NCBI GenBank assembly: GCA_937901025.1
Contig: CALCGR010000162.1
Coordinates: forward strand, 1 to 23,489
Source of the DNA: an uncultured Bacteroidales bacterium
Lineage (GTDB): Bacteria > Bacteroidota > Bacteroidia > Bacteroidales > Paludibacteraceae
Direction: 5' to 3'
Length of the DNA stretch: 23,489 bases
The notes under the pieces are model-generated. The model searched no databases. It was not told where the DNA came from and was given only the letters and a program-made list of their open reading frames with translations. Position 1 is the stretch's first letter; each line of letters starts with the position of its first letter. The translations under genes and the position numbers were made by a program. Positions 13,844 through 22,300 of this stretch are shown in pieces.

Positions 13844-14824
13844 ATGAAAAAGATTATAAATATTGCACTTTTAGCATTGGTATTGATTGGAGTCAGTTCT
13901 TGTAAAGAAGAACCGTTGTCTGACACTAGTGTTTTTGTAGATAGCGTTAAGAAAGAGAATCTTTACACCAAGGAGTTTGACGCGTGGTTAAATGAGTATT
14001 TCGTTAAGCCTTACAACTGCGAGTTCCGTTATCTGTTAGACGATGCCGCTATGGATCCGAACTACAATGTGGTTCCCGTTCGTTTGGGCATGGCAGATAC
14101 GTTAGCGCATTTGGCACAATACTTGTGGTACAATGTGTACGACACGGTAATGCAGCGTCATGACATTGATTCTTTCCTTTATAACAACGGTCCGCGTATG
14201 ATTCAGATTGTAGGTTCGTCTATGATCAATGCCGCGCAAGGAACCGAGAAATTAGGTTATGCCGAGGGAGGTATCAAGATTACGCTCATGAAGATCAACA
14301 AGATGGATTGGTACGATATGGAGCAACTCAACGAGTATATCTTCAAGACGATGCACCACGAGTTCAGTCACATTCTGCACCAGAAGAAACTGTATCCGAA
14401 GGATTATGAAAGTATCACCCCGGGTGATTATGATCCTACCGGTTGGCAGTATATGAGTGACAAAGAGGCTCACGAGCACGGGTTTGTAAGCAACTATGCC
14501 CGTTGCTCCACCCACGAAGACTTTGTGGAGACCATTGCCAACTTTATCGTGAAGGACGATGCTACTTGGGAGAAGATGATTGAGGATGCCAAAGAGGAGG
14601 GTGCCGGTTACATCAATCAAAAGTTAAACATGGTCACTTCCTGGTTGGCAGAGCAATGGAAGATTAGTCTTTACCAAATGCACTTGGAGGTGATGAACCG
14701 TCAGATCTTCCTCAATTACGAGGAGTTGATGAAGAATAACTTCGATTATCACACGTATCCTAATTACGATCCGGCGATGGAGATTAAGTATGATCCCAGC
14801 AAGGATGTGATTATAATGAAATAA
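13844..14824 (+). CDS. Substrate import-associated zinc metallohydrolase lipoprotein
   Basis: A 326-aa lipoprotein with a gluzincin-like active site. MKKIINIALLALVLIGVSSC gives Cys at 20, followed by KEE, which fits surface export. The zinc motif HEFSH is at 172-176 inside MHHEFSHILHQKK. A downstream THEDFVETIANFI block (about 223-235) probably supplies the third ligand. The family is known to sit beside SusC/SusD genes, hence the name, but its substrate is not established. A peptide or protein substrate at the cell surface is a reasonable inference. It is third in the operon, with the same TAA-AGGAGG junction on both sides. Confidence 0.88.
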   Translation: MKKIINIALLALVLIGVSSCKEEPLSDTSVFVDSVKKENLYTKEFDAWLNEYFVKPYNCEFRYLLDDAAMDPNYNVVPVRLGMADTLAHLAQYLWYNVYDTVMQRHDIDSFLYNNGPRMIQIVGSSMINAAQGTEKLGYAEGGIKITLMKINKMDWYDMEQLNEYIFKTMHHEFSHILHQKKLYPKDYESITPGDYDPTGWQYMSDKEAHEHGFVSNYARCSTHEDFVETIANFIVKDDATWEKMIEDAKEEGAGYINQKLNMVTSWLAEQWKISLYQMHLEVMNRQIFLNYEELMKNNFDYHTYPNYDPAMEIKYDPSKDVIIMK

Positions 14825-14829
14825 GGAGG
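14824..14829 (+). promoter_or_regulatory. Strong Shine-Dalgarno site for the DUF4302 gene
   Basis: AGGAGG starts on the last base of the previous stop and lies 6 nt before ATG 14836. It is the third copy of the same junction design in this operon. Confidence 0.8.
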
Positions 14830-14835
14830 ACGAAT

Positions 14836-16137
14836 ATGAAAAAGACTATTTTATATGCATTAACCGCATTGGTTGTATTAGCAGGTTGCTCTCGTGAAGA
14901 GGAGCGTTTGTTCGATTTATCGGCATCTGAGCGGTCGCAAAAAGCGATGGAGAATGCGGAGAATATCCTAACGGGTGCTACCAATGGTTGGCACATGGTT
15001 TATTTCGCCAATCCGGAGAAAAAGACCAGTGCACATGTGCAATTGCAGTTTGCCAAAGACGGTCAAGTATCCGCTACGCAAGCCAAGTCCGCAAAGAAAA
15101 TCGTGCGTGATACCGCGAGCGTTTGGGGAGTAGTGAATGACATCTGCCCTATCTTGACGTTCAACACCTATAATAATGTTATGCACACGTGGGCAGACCC
15201 GGGCACGAACGGTTTAGGTTATGAGGGCGATTATGAGTTCCTCATCTTGGAAGCCACTCCGGAGAGAGTTCGCTTGAAGGGTAAGAAATATGGTGCTTAT
15301 TCCGTTCTTTATGCAATGAAGGAGGGAGAAGACATTGCCACCTTGACCACCGAATCGGACGAGATACTCAACGATATCTTCAAGAGTTACAACTTGTTGG
15401 ATTATAAGGATGGGGAGACAGTTTATACCATCTTCAACGATGAGGGTATTTTGCGTTTTGCTCAGCAAGGTAAATTGTTTGAAATTGAAGATCCCTACAC
15501 CCCTGTTACGGGAATGCCGGATGGTCTTCACTTAATGAACACGATGACCGGAGAAAAGAACACCAATCGTCATTTTACATTCAAAGAAGATGGACTGCTC
15601 CACTCCGAATCTGCTGTTTTGACTCCTACCAAACAATATGTAAAGAATTATCTGCAACTCAGGGGACAAGGTTGGACACTCGATATGAGCAACACCCTTC
15701 CCACGGGTCTGGAGGATATTATCAAGCAAGTGAATGAAGAACTTTGCGACATGGCGGGTCAGACGGGCAAAAAACGTACTTCTAAAATTTTAGGTTTGCG
15801 TTTAACTTACAATGAGGACTATGTCTTCGGTGAACAAGTCATCACCTATTGGATGGAACTCAAATATACCGACAAGTCAACGGAACGCGGTCACGTCTAC
15901 TATGAGTTTAAGGCGGACTTCACAGGCGAAGATATCGCGCTTACCTATGTTGGACCGCAAATCATGGAAGACCACCAAGCCGAGATTTTCTTAGAGAGCG
16001 TTCCTACATTAAAGACGCTGTTTGAGACTTTGAACGGAACCTATCAATTCAAAGCCACCACGGCTATCAACCCTGCTATAGGCGGAACATTTGAAAGAGA
16101 CAATATAGTGATTCAAGTCACTGGAACAGAAAAATAA
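14836..16137 (+). CDS. DUF4302 family lipoprotein
   Basis: A 433-aa predicted surface lipoprotein: MKKTILYALTALVVLAGC puts Cys at 18, followed by SREEE. The family pattern is clear: LFDLSASERSQKAMENAENI, TGATNGWHMVYF, PILTFNTYNNVMHTWADP, GYEGDYEFLILEATPERV and RLKGKKYGAY. DUF4302 proteins commonly neighbour SusC/SusD and the HExxH lipoprotein, but their role is unknown; capture of ligand at the surface is an inference. It is the fourth gene of the operon. The next gene starts 19 nt later and lacks an SD. Confidence 0.88.
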   Translation: MKKTILYALTALVVLAGCSREEERLFDLSASERSQKAMENAENILTGATNGWHMVYFANPEKKTSAHVQLQFAKDGQVSATQAKSAKKIVRDTASVWGVVNDICPILTFNTYNNVMHTWADPGTNGLGYEGDYEFLILEATPERVRLKGKKYGAYSVLYAMKEGEDIATLTTESDEILNDIFKSYNLLDYKDGETVYTIFNDEGILRFAQQGKLFEIEDPYTPVTGMPDGLHLMNTMTGEKNTNRHFTFKEDGLLHSESAVLTPTKQYVKNYLQLRGQGWTLDMSNTLPTGLEDIIKQVNEELCDMAGQTGKKRTSKILGLRLTYNEDYVFGEQVITYWMELKYTDKSTERGHVYYEFKADFTGEDIALTYVGPQIMEDHQAEIFLESVPTLKTLFETLNGTYQFKATTAINPAIGGTFERDNIVIQVTGTEK

Positions 16138-16156
16138 CAATTAAATTTTTAAGTCT

Positions 16157-17944
16157 ATGAAAAAGATTTTTACAATCTTAAGCGCTATGGCACTGACGGT
16201 TGCCATGAATGCGCAACAATTGGCTAAGATGCCAAAGCCACAATTAGTAAAATGTGACATCCCTTCGGCTGTTTATGACGGTGAGTTAAGTGCAGAAGGT
16301 TATGCAGTGAACGCTGTACCCTTCAAAGCTCCCGCAGCAAATAAAGATACCGTTTTGGAGGGTCAATACTTCATTGATGGTCAGATGTACATGAGTTACA
16401 AGCCCGGTTATGTTTCCGGTAACTGCTTCTTGATGACCCCCTACAAGGACACTACTGTTTACTACTCTGTCATGGGACCCGGTAAGTGGGTTTATGAAGC
16501 TTTCAACGAAGAAACGGAAAAATACGAGACTATCACCGTAGAGGACACGGCTGTTTTGTATTATCCGTCCGCCTCTTATGGTTGGGATTATTGCAACCCC
16601 ACCCTGTCGGTTTATCCTAATGAAGTTAAATTCACCAGCGATGGTGGTGAGACGTGGGTTACCTACAATGCTACCTATACGGATTACATGTACGGCTACG
16701 CCGCTGAGGCTTATTGGCCCGGTGAGATTGCTCCCACGAACATGATGAATGGTTATTGGCAACCCGAGCAAATGACCAACTGCGAGATGATGAACGCAGA
16801 TCGCAGCGGTGATCAAGATAATGCAGGTAACCGCTATATGGTTTCTTCCGGTGCTGCCGGAACTCCTTGGTGCTTTGGTTCGGGCATGACCATCTCCTCT
16901 TGGGGTGCAGGTACATTGGATACCCTTGTGAACATCATCCCCATTCCGGAAGGCAAATCTATGTGGTGCGACTCTGTATTCGTTCACTGCTACAATAGAG
17001 ATGCCGCAAGTAAAGAGGAGTTATTCCCTGCTACCACGAATATGACGCTCACTATCTATCCCATTAGGATTGAGGTTGATCCCACTACAGGTAAAAAGAC
17101 GCAATGGTTCCGTCACGACTCTATTATGGCACAAGCTACCGCTACGCAAAAGAACTGCGTAGAAGATGGTCACGGTTACACTATCCAATTCGTCTTCAAA
17201 GAGAAGAACCCCTTCGGTACGATGGATGTTAAGCCGGCTACCTTTGGTCAATACTGCTATGCCGAGTTAACCGGTTTCAATGAAAGCAAATGTAACTTCG
17301 GTATCTTCTGCGACTATTGGGAGACTCCTACCGGCGGTCGTACGATGTGGCTGAAGAATAATAAGTTCCACTCTTATGGCGATATGAACATCGATATGGC
17401 TTTCAATGCTTACTATACCGATATTCACATGTGGGATGACACTTGGATTAACGAAGTAGGCGCAGAAGGCGGTACATTATCCATGGGCTTCCTTGGAATA
17501 GATAAAAAAGGGGATACGCTTGAATATGTTTCGGATACGCTTGAGTTTGCTTGCAATATCTCCACCGACTTTGAGGATGATGCAGACCTCTACGACGCTA
17601 ATGGTGAGATTATCGACCTTGATACAGAGGAGTTTATTGAAGATTACGAGATTATCTCCGGTCCTTATACCTACGAAGAGGGCGGTAGCGAATATATCTC
17701 GCTCAGTTGCCAACTTACGATTGAGGTTCAACCCAACCCTACGAAGAATGATCGCGAATATACCGTTTATCTGCAAGCTTACGGAGCGAAGATGCCTATT
17801 GTGATTAAGCAAAAAGGTGACGGTAGTGGTTTATTCAACGTTAAAGCCGTTAATGACAACAAGTACTATAACATCTTCGGTACTGAAGTCAACAAGAACT
17901 TCAAGGGTATTGTTATCCGCAACGGACAAACACTGTTGCAATAA
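16157..17944 (+). CDS. Secreted protein, BACON-like C-terminal domain and sorting-like tail
   Basis: A 595-aa exported protein. The signal peptide is MKKIFTILSAMALTVAMNAQ and no lipobox is present. The long N-terminal part is rich in Tyr, Trp and Gly (YYPSASYGWDYCNPTLSVYP, NMMNGYWQPEQMTNCEMMN) and has many Cys. I do not recognise its family. The region about 430-555 resembles a BACON/Ig-like fold ending REYTVYLQAYGAKMPIVIKQ. The final residues KYYNIFGTEVNKNFKGIVIR plus NGQ resemble short C-terminal tails on many secreted Bacteroidales proteins, possibly a secretion or anchoring signal. It belongs to the susC operon by position and strand and may be a secreted partner of the importer. Confidence 0.8.
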   Translation: MKKIFTILSAMALTVAMNAQQLAKMPKPQLVKCDIPSAVYDGELSAEGYAVNAVPFKAPAANKDTVLEGQYFIDGQMYMSYKPGYVSGNCFLMTPYKDTTVYYSVMGPGKWVYEAFNEETEKYETITVEDTAVLYYPSASYGWDYCNPTLSVYPNEVKFTSDGGETWVTYNATYTDYMYGYAAEAYWPGEIAPTNMMNGYWQPEQMTNCEMMNADRSGDQDNAGNRYMVSSGAAGTPWCFGSGMTISSWGAGTLDTLVNIIPIPEGKSMWCDSVFVHCYNRDAASKEELFPATTNMTLTIYPIRIEVDPTTGKKTQWFRHDSIMAQATATQKNCVEDGHGYTIQFVFKEKNPFGTMDVKPATFGQYCYAELTGFNESKCNFGIFCDYWETPTGGRTMWLKNNKFHSYGDMNIDMAFNAYYTDIHMWDDTWINEVGAEGGTLSMGFLGIDKKGDTLEYVSDTLEFACNISTDFEDDADLYDANGEIIDLDTEEFIEDYEIISGPYTYEEGGSEYISLSCQLTIEVQPNPTKNDREYTVYLQAYGAKMPIVIKQKGDGSGLFNVKAVNDNKYYNIFGTEVNKNFKGIVIRNGQTLLQ

Positions 17945-18282
17945 TTATCGCAAAGAGATTTGTAATAGGACTTTTGAGCCTTATTGCTGTTACTGCAATC
18001 GAGGCGAAACAAGTAACCATCACTCCCCTAAGTGGGAGTGCATGGTTTCTTGGTCTAGAACAGTTTGGTTATGCCAAAGTGCAGGGAGACAGTCTTATTA
18101 TCTATGGTAAGGACGGAACGGAAGTTCACCGCGAAGCGCTGCAAGAGGTACACAAGATTGCCGTTGAAAAGCAACAAGAGACGCAACTGAAAAGCGTAAA
18201 AGCGAACGAAGAAGTAATCAAAATCCTTGAAGACGATTATATTCATATTAGGACTCATTCAGTGGAGTTTATTCTCCGGTAA
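17944..18282 (+). CDS. Small exported protein without an ATG start
   Basis: About 112 aa. The frame opens across the stop of the previous gene. Starting at ATT 17944, which shares one base with that TAA, gives IIAKRFVIGLLSLIAVTAIE then A, a convincing signal peptide. The only standard alternative is TTG 17974, which removes its positively charged end. The mature part (VTITPLSGSAWFLGLEQFGY, VQGDSLIIYGKDGTEVH, LQEVHKIAV) is a short beta-rich unit like those near the C-termini of secreted Bacteroidales proteins. The tail VIKILEDDYIHIRTHSVEF resembles the GQ-xxI-R-K-YN type tail. The family is not recognised. It overlaps the next gene by 56 bp. Non-standard start, lost ATG, or assembly error are all possible. 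Confidence 0.6.
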   Translation: MIAKRFVIGLLSLIAVTAIEAKQVTITPLSGSAWFLGLEQFGYAKVQGDSLIIYGKDGTEVHREALQEVHKIAVEKQQETQLKSVKANEEVIKILEDDYIHIRTHSVEFILR

Positions 18283-19156
18283 TAAACTGAATTTTCAGAC
18301 TACGGACAAGCAACTCGATTCGATGACGGTCGTCACCTACCCGATGAACGACCTCTGTTTCTCGGTCTCTGCCGGTCCCACGGAACTCACCATCACCCCT
18401 TCACGGGAGGACGTGACCTATATGTGGCAGCTCACCGAACCCACCAGTCTTCGCCAAATGGCAGAGTACGTGGGCAACGAGTTCCTCACCCCCACGCAGT
18501 TCTGGCAAGCCTACATAGATGTACTGTTCTTTGACCCTACCTACGATTTGGACAAAGGGACCGTCACACTTAATTACAACGACCTGTATATTAAGGATGG
18601 GAATTACACCCTTGTTCTCGCCGGTTGCGATAACGAGGGCAAACGGACAGGCGAGTTCTTTACATATAATCTTCGGTTACCTGTCCGTGTTAGGCGGACA
18701 ACGGATTTATGTGCCAAGGCGACAGGCAAGACGGCGGACCCGTTCTTCCATCTTTGGAAAGGCGGAAAGGCGATTCGTCACCTTCCTTGCTCTGATTGGG
18801 ATAGTATCCGGATAGAGGAGATAGAGGATCCGGTCAATCCGTATATCGAAGGCTTTGAGTTCAGTTTTGAATATAACGAGGCAACCAACGTGGTGAAGAT
18901 CATCCCCACCCTACCGGAGGAACCGTATATATGGTGCTTGGAGGACGAGGCTCGCGTCCAACGTGCCGGAGGGGTGGAACGTATGTGGCAACTGAATGCG
19001 CCTATCAATGTCAAGAACGGGTTTATTGATACAGGGGAGAGTTATTGCAACCTTACTCATGAGATCTGGACGCCCGGAACCTATTATTTAATGGTCGCCG
19101 GCTATAAAGAGGGTCAAACCTCCCCCGTCTTTTCCTACAAAATCATACAAAAATAG
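18227..19156 (+). CDS. Exported two-domain beta-sandwich protein (SusE/F-like position), lipobox Cys replaced
   Basis: 309 aa. The only plausible start is TTG 18227, because the frame is closed by TAA at 18215 and the first ATG (18323) would drop the leader. KTIIFILGLIQWSLFSGNK looks like a lipoprotein leader, but Gly stands where the Cys of SC-NK would be. The mature protein has two related halves. The first ends YTLVLAGCDNEGKRTGEFF and the second YYLMVAGYKEGQTSPVFSY, and each contains a TITPSREDVTYMW or KIIPTLPEEPYIW strand pair. This suggests tandem Ig-like domains, as in SusE/SusF-type glycan-binding lipoproteins (inference by context only). It is the last gene of the operon. No convincing terminator follows. 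Confidence 0.72.
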   Translation: MKTIIFILGLIQWSLFSGNKLNFQTTDKQLDSMTVVTYPMNDLCFSVSAGPTELTITPSREDVTYMWQLTEPTSLRQMAEYVGNEFLTPTQFWQAYIDVLFFDPTYDLDKGTVTLNYNDLYIKDGNYTLVLAGCDNEGKRTGEFFTYNLRLPVRVRRTTDLCAKATGKTADPFFHLWKGGKAIRHLPCSDWDSIRIEEIEDPVNPYIEGFEFSFEYNEATNVVKIIPTLPEEPYIWCLEDEARVQRAGGVERMWQLNAPINVKNGFIDTGESYCNLTHEIWTPGTYYLMVAGYKEGQTSPVFSYKIIQK

Positions 19157-19195
19157 CATATTTTACAACAAAAAGTCAAAAAAAGTGCAAAAACT

Positions 19196-19227
19196 CTTGC
19201 ACATGTCAAAAAAAAGTAGTAATTTTG
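19196..19227 (+). promoter_or_regulatory. Promoter of the 1355-aa secreted protein gene
   Basis: CTTG (19196-19199, one mismatch), 20-nt spacer, TAATTTTG (19220-19227). TTGCACATGTCA at 19197-19208 is identical to the susC promoter, and the -33 box is the right arm of GTGCAA-N6-TTGCAC (19185-19202). Expected start near 19234; the leader of about 100 nt (19234-19333) shows no SD. Confidence 0.75.
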
Positions 19228-19333
19228 CAGCCAATTTACAAATTATGCTATAAAAAAGCAAACAAAACGCAATACACGCGCGAATAACGCGGGTACAAAT
19301 AACATTTATTAACCCTATTAAAAACAAACAATT

Positions 19334-22300
19334 ATGAAGAAATTCTTCTCATTGCTTTGCGCTACTTTATTAGTCTTTAGCGCAAGTGCAGCTCCTGTAG
19401 CAAAGAAGGCCGAAATCGCAAAGAAAGCCGTTGCTGTGGAGCAAGTGCAGAAAGTTCAGTTTGAAAAGGCTCAGTCCGAAAAGATTGTTTCCTTGGAGAA
19501 CATTCAACTTTCCAATCAACTCAATGCCGCTCCGGCACTGAAAGTTAACAACCAAACTGCAAACCTTTGGAAGAAAGGAACGACACAGGCTCAGACGAAA
19601 GCGATTCATCACAATTCGCCGCGTATGGAGTTCGCAATGGCACAAGCCCATCGTACACAAAGTATGCAGAAAATGACCGGTGTAGTTCCCTCTCGTGCCC
19701 CACAGGCGACAAAAGAGGAACTGACAATTACCGCATATGAGATAGACGACACCTATGCAGATGGTGAATATGATCTCTATTTTCTCACTAGTATCGGAGG
19801 AGAAACAAGACAAATTAGTATCTATTTGTACAATTCCAGTTTAGAGGGTTCCTATGATATAAACAATTATAACATAGATCCTTATTCTTGTGTAATTGGT
19901 CCCGGCTATGATCCGTATTACGAAATGTCGGCTTGCAGCATGACAATTACCAGTCTTGGAGATAACCAGTATTCCTGTGAGTGTTCGTTCACTATCGAGA
20001 CCGGTTCCTACACATTCAGCACTACGCTGGAATATGAACCTACTCCACCCACTCCCGTAACGGGTGCTGACACCATTTCCGTAAGCAATGTTACGGTGGA
20101 TTTGACTTCTTCTTGGTACTATACCCACTTCTATTTCATGGCCGGCACTAAGGATCAAGGTAATGTAAACGCAGACATTATGATTATGATTGATGATTAT
20201 TCTGCTTCCATTACCGGAGACTGGAAATACGACGATATATATTACTATTCATCAGTAGGTAGTAAAACTATTGACTATTACGCAACCGATTCTTATTTCA
20301 AGTGTGAAAATGTGCAGGACAACACCTACAAGATTAATGCCCTGTTGCACATGGAAGGAGACGTAATCTATGTTATCGACAACGCCACTTTCACTATCGA
20401 AGCTCCGGCTCCCATTGAAAAGACCCGTGAAGAAACCATCAACTGCACTACTGGAAAACTCAAAGATTTGATTGCTGATTATGATGCCTTTACCATAGAG
20501 GCTTATAACGCAGATTCCTCTCGTGCTGTGTTCTTCGAAGTGGACGATGTCAAGAGCATCATCGGAACCTTCACCGAAGAAGATATGAATCCTTATTATA
20601 CTTATGTGGCAGATGCGGACAAGGAAGATTTCTATAATATGATTGAAGCCTCCCTTTCTATTTCAATCAACCAAGATGGTGACACGGTCATCGCCGCTAC
20701 GATGTTAGCACAAGGTGAAATAAATACTTCTGATATTCCTGAGTTCACTATTAGCCTCACGCTGCCTTATCAAGAAAAACCCGCTCCCACTCCGACGTTG
20801 GCTGAAAAATATGATGCTAATGGTTTGAAATACAATGGTACGACGAGGACTTGGCTTCCGGTGGATAGTTGGACATTAAGAACCGGTACTGATGAAGAAG
20901 GTGACTATTTAGATGGTATCATTCCCGCTTTAACCAGTACTACCGATAAGGTATATTACACCATTGAGGACGACTCTGTTTTAGTATTCAAATCTACCCT
21001 TCTTAAACTAGTGAATACCGGTTCTGCTATAATGGCTGCCTCTATTGAGAGTTTTTCAAGCGGAGATGGTTCCTTCCGCTTAGTTGTTGGCAAAGACGGA
21101 TCTCTCAAATTACAAAATCCAAATGAGGTCATTGGTTATGGAGCATATTCTTATCCCGAACTTGTATATCAAGGATCGTTCGGCCAATATGCTGGTTTAA
21201 CTTATACAGTACAAGCTCCTATCACCGAGCGTGATACGGTTAAAGTAACAGCTGACATGAAACTCTTAGCAGAACCTACCAATGGTATCATCAAAGTATC
21301 TGCTGAATCAAATGATACTACCTTTATCCTTGAAGTAGTAGGTACTGATACGATTGGTACATTCTCCTTGGCAGATGGTACGTTGTCTCAACAGAATTAC
21401 TATGGCATCGTTTCTGACGCCGGTAAATCTGATTTCGCTGAGGGTGAAGTTACCATTGATAGAGAAGGAACAGGTCTTAAGTTAACCGGTCTCATGATTG
21501 GTAACGACGAAAAAGCTTACGTCTTTGATTGGACTTATACCCCTATCACCGAGCGTGATACGGTTAAGGTGAACTTGAATTCTATCATCATTGAGGAAGA
21601 TATCAATAGCCAAACCGAAACTCATCGTGGATGGTTATTCGAAGGTCAAGATACTGATACCATGTATATTGTTCAAGTATTAGGCCAAGAGAAATTCGGC
21701 ACCTTCTCTTATGCTACCGGCACATTAGGAAAGAACTTCTATAACATTATTCCTTCGAGTGGACAAGGAAGATGCCAATTCTTGCAAGGCGAAGTTACTA
21801 TCACCGAAGACAAAGATGGTATTACGTTGATTGGTGAACTTCTCGGTCAAGACGAAAAGGTTTATGTCTTCCATTGGAATCAACCTTCCGGCGTTCTGAA
21901 CTACGATGCTGACGCTCCGTTTGACGCTACCTTCGCTTATAGCGACATGAGCGCAGACCTTGACGAGGGTGTGATTGGCATTTATGCTACCAACGCTGAA
22001 GGTTATACGATTGGTTTAGAACTCTATGCTGATCCTGCTGCTACTGAGATTCCTGCCGGAGTTTACACTATCTCTGACACGCAGGAAGCTGGTACGGCTC
22101 TCCAATCTCTCGGTATTGCCGATGGTTACCTGACCGAGTGTTTCGCTGGAACAAGAGGTGCCAGTGGTATCAATGTTCCGTGCTGGTTCATGGTTGACGG
22201 TACGATTACGCTCAGTTATGACGAATATGGCAAACTCAAAGTGGTAGTTGACGCTAAGAACTCCTATGGACAACCTGTTACCGCTCTTATCGCATACGAG

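Noticed and set aside
19148..19174. Minus-strand promoter-like match (TTTG-N21-TATTTTTG) at the end of the 309-aa gene
   Set aside because: It is built from homopolymer A/T runs, spacing is at the edge of the range, and no gene lies downstream.
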